From Cyanobacteria bacterium M_surface_7_m2_037 (GTDB lineage: Bacteria > Cyanobacteriota > Cyanobacteriia > PCC-6307 > Cyanobiaceae), in the NCBI GenBank assembly GCA_016882585.1, contig VGPP01000099.1, positions 1-6,361 of the forward strand: 6,361 bases of DNA, given 5' to 3'. The notes under the pieces were generated by a model that ran no database searches, had not been told where the DNA came from, and saw nothing but the letters and a program-made list of their open reading frames with translations. Made by a program: the position numbers and the translations under genes. Position 1 is the stretch's first letter. Each line of letters opens with the position of its first letter. Positions 5,113 to 6,361 of this stretch are shown one piece after another.

Positions 5113-6361
5113 CCCTCGCCTCCGCTGCTGCGCAGGAGCCGTTCACTGTTCAACTGCAACTGCCTCATCGCCGTTGAGGCGGGCTGATCGCCCGTGATGG
5201 ACGTGTTCACCTCTCGGTAGAGCAGATCGCTGAGCTGGGCATACACCGGGCTGAGGGGGCGGAGCACCGCAGCGGCCAGCGCCTGTTGCAGATCGCCCAG
5301 AGCCGGGTTGGCGGCCAGCAGTTCCGGATCCTCAAACACGCTCAGGCGCGTGGGTGTGTAGCCCCAGCGCAGATTGAGCTGTTTCTGGGCGTCTGCGCTG
5401 GTGAGAAAGCGCAGCACCTCTACCGCGGCTGCCTTGTGCGTGGAGCCCGCGAGCAGCGAGAAGCCCCAGCTGCCCTGGGTGGCGGCGTGGGGCTCGCCCT
5501 CTTCGCTCACCATTGTGGTGAAGGCCACCTTGCCGCGCAGCGGAGAGCCCGGCTTGTTGAGCTCCGCCATGGCGTAGGGCCAGTTGCGCATGAAGGCGGC
5601 ATCGCCGGCCTGAAACAGCTGCAGCGTCTCCGGTTCGCCCATGTTGCCCACCGCCGCAGGGGTGATGCCCTGGCGCACAAGATCCTGCAGCCAGCCCGTG
5701 GCGGCAATGGCAGCTGGGGAATCGAGCTGCGGTTCGTTGTCCACAAGCCAGTGGCCGCCGAAGCCGCGCAGCAGCTCCAGAACCACGCAGCTCAGGCCCT
5801 CGTATTGCTTGCCCTGCCACACGTAGCCCCAGGGCACCCGGCCTTCCCGTTGCAACCGCCGGCTGATCGCTACCAGCTCCGCTGGTGTTCGCGGCGGCGC
5901 CTCCATCAGATCGGTGCGCCAGTAGAGCAGGCCCATGTCCGCCAGCAGCGGAAAGCGCCAGAGCTGCCCGCCGAAGGCATTGCCCAGGTCTGCCCCCGGA
6001 GCCAGGTCTGCCAGAGCATCCGGCCCCAGCCATGCATCCAGGGGCTCAAGCCAACCGGCGGCGGCGTATTTCGGCGTCCACGACACATCCATCAGCAGCA
6101 GGTCGTAGGAGCTCTCCCCCAGCAGCAGGCTGCTGATCGCCAGATCAGAGACGGCCTCCGTTTCCAGCGGCCCCCGCGTGACCCTCAATGCAATGCGCGG
6201 ATGGCTGCGGTTGAAGGCGCTTACCAATTCCGCGGTGGCATCGGCGAAGGGGGCCGGCATCAACACCGACACCGGCTCCACTCGCTCAGTCGCCAGCCCC
6301 CACAGGCCCAGGCTGAGGCTGCCCACCAGGGCAACCAGCAGCAGGGCCCAGCGCCGCAGCG
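5109..6361 (-). CDS. ggtB: Extracellular solute-binding protein of the osmolyte ABC importer, 5'-truncated
   Basis: A family 1 (MalE/UgpB-like) solute-binding protein that would capture glucosylglycerol, or related sucrose/trehalose, in the periplasm and hand it to GgtCD. The frame stays open past the GTG at 6324-6326 to the right edge. The residues there (LRRWALLLVALVGS, then LGLWG) are the positive and hydrophobic parts of a signal peptide, so the true start lies just outside the window and the GTG is internal. No lipobox Cys is seen after the hydrophobic stretch, so a cleaved or membrane-anchored form is more likely than a lipoprotein. The mature part shows family traits: an N-terminal AFNRSHPRI strand-helix, YDLLLMDVSWTPKYAAAGWLEPL, FPLLADMGLLYWR, FQAGDAAFMRNWPYA and GSWGFSLLAGS. 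The DVSWTPKYAAAGWL block resembles GgtB as I recall it. At least 416 residues are visible. Its stop overlaps the ggtC start. Class certain; substrate moderately supported. Confidence 0.82.
   Translation of the reverse strand, partial: LRRWALLLVALVGSLSLGLWGLATERVEPVSVLMPAPFADATAELVSAFNRSHPRIALRVTRGPLETEAVSDLAISSLLLGESSYDLLLMDVSWTPKYAAAGWLEPLDAWLGPDALADLAPGADLGNAFGGQLWRFPLLADMGLLYWRTDLMEAPPRTPAELVAISRRLQREGRVPWGYVWQGKQYEGLSCVVLELLRGFGGHWLVDNEPQLDSPAAIAATGWLQDLVRQGITPAAVGNMGEPETLQLFQAGDAAFMRNWPYAMAELNKPGSPLRGKVAFTTMVSEEGEPHAATQGSWGFSLLAGSTHKAAAVEVLRFLTSADAQKQLNLRWGYTPTRLSVFEDPELLAANPALGDLQQALAAAVLRPLSPVYAQLSDLLYREVNTSITGDQPASTAMRQLQLNSERLLRSSGGEG
5113..5123 (-). promoter_or_regulatory. Ribosome binding site of ggtC
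   Basis: GGAGG on the minus strand (5119-5123) stands six nucleotides before the ggtC ATG and is encoded by the C-terminal Gly-Gly-Glu-Gly codons of ggtB. It supports the chosen ggtC start. Confidence 0.6.

Noticed and set aside
4087..5187. 366-residue + strand open frame opposite ggtC
   Set aside because: Its translation is dominated by Gln, Gly, His and Arg, as expected for the complement of Leu (CTG to CAG) and Ala codons in a permease gene. It has no recognisable domain and the opposite strand has a clear gene.
6324..6326. GTG as the start of ggtB
   Set aside because: The frame continues upstream to the edge with Arg-Arg-Trp and a hydrophobic run, which are the first half of the signal peptide; starting at GTG would cut it.

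Overview
This is a GC-rich, almost gap-free stretch of bacterial chromosome. The gene content points to a unicellular cyanobacterium of the Synechococcus/Cyanobium type: a glucosylglycerol-type compatible-solute ABC transporter, a PrxQ with an export signal, a cyanobacterial-style bL28, and two copies of the HIP1 palindrome GCGATCGC. The organism assignment is inferred from these features, not from a database search.

Layout: only the leftmost gene is on the + strand. It is a C39-like cysteine peptidase cut by the left edge (1-500). Everything else is on the - strand and reads right to left: ggtB (substrate-binding protein, cut by the right edge), ggtC and ggtD (two permeases), ggtA (ATPase), an MscS-type mechanosensitive channel, rpmB (ribosomal protein bL28), and prxQ (exported peroxiredoxin). 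The four transporter genes are joined by stop/start overlaps (ATGA, TGATG, ATGA). Later gaps are 11, 60 and 18 nt. The last gene, prxQ, overlaps the peptidase gene tail to tail by 35 bp. No gene-free stretch exceeds 60 bp.

How the genes fit together: GgtB captures an osmolyte in the periplasm, GgtC/GgtD form the membrane channel and GgtA drives import by ATP hydrolysis. The system probably serves uptake or leak recovery of glucosylglycerol and perhaps sucrose or trehalose. The MscS channel just downstream would release solutes on hypo-osmotic shock, so retrieval and emergency release of osmolytes may be co-transcribed. rpmB follows the only sizeable gap (60 bp) and may have its own promoter, with prxQ as its partner.

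I found no tRNA, rRNA, CRISPR array, insertion sequence or phage module. No wholly undescribed system is visible. The points most worth a second look are the ggt-mscS linkage and the exported PrxQ with its second cysteine 36 residues after the first.
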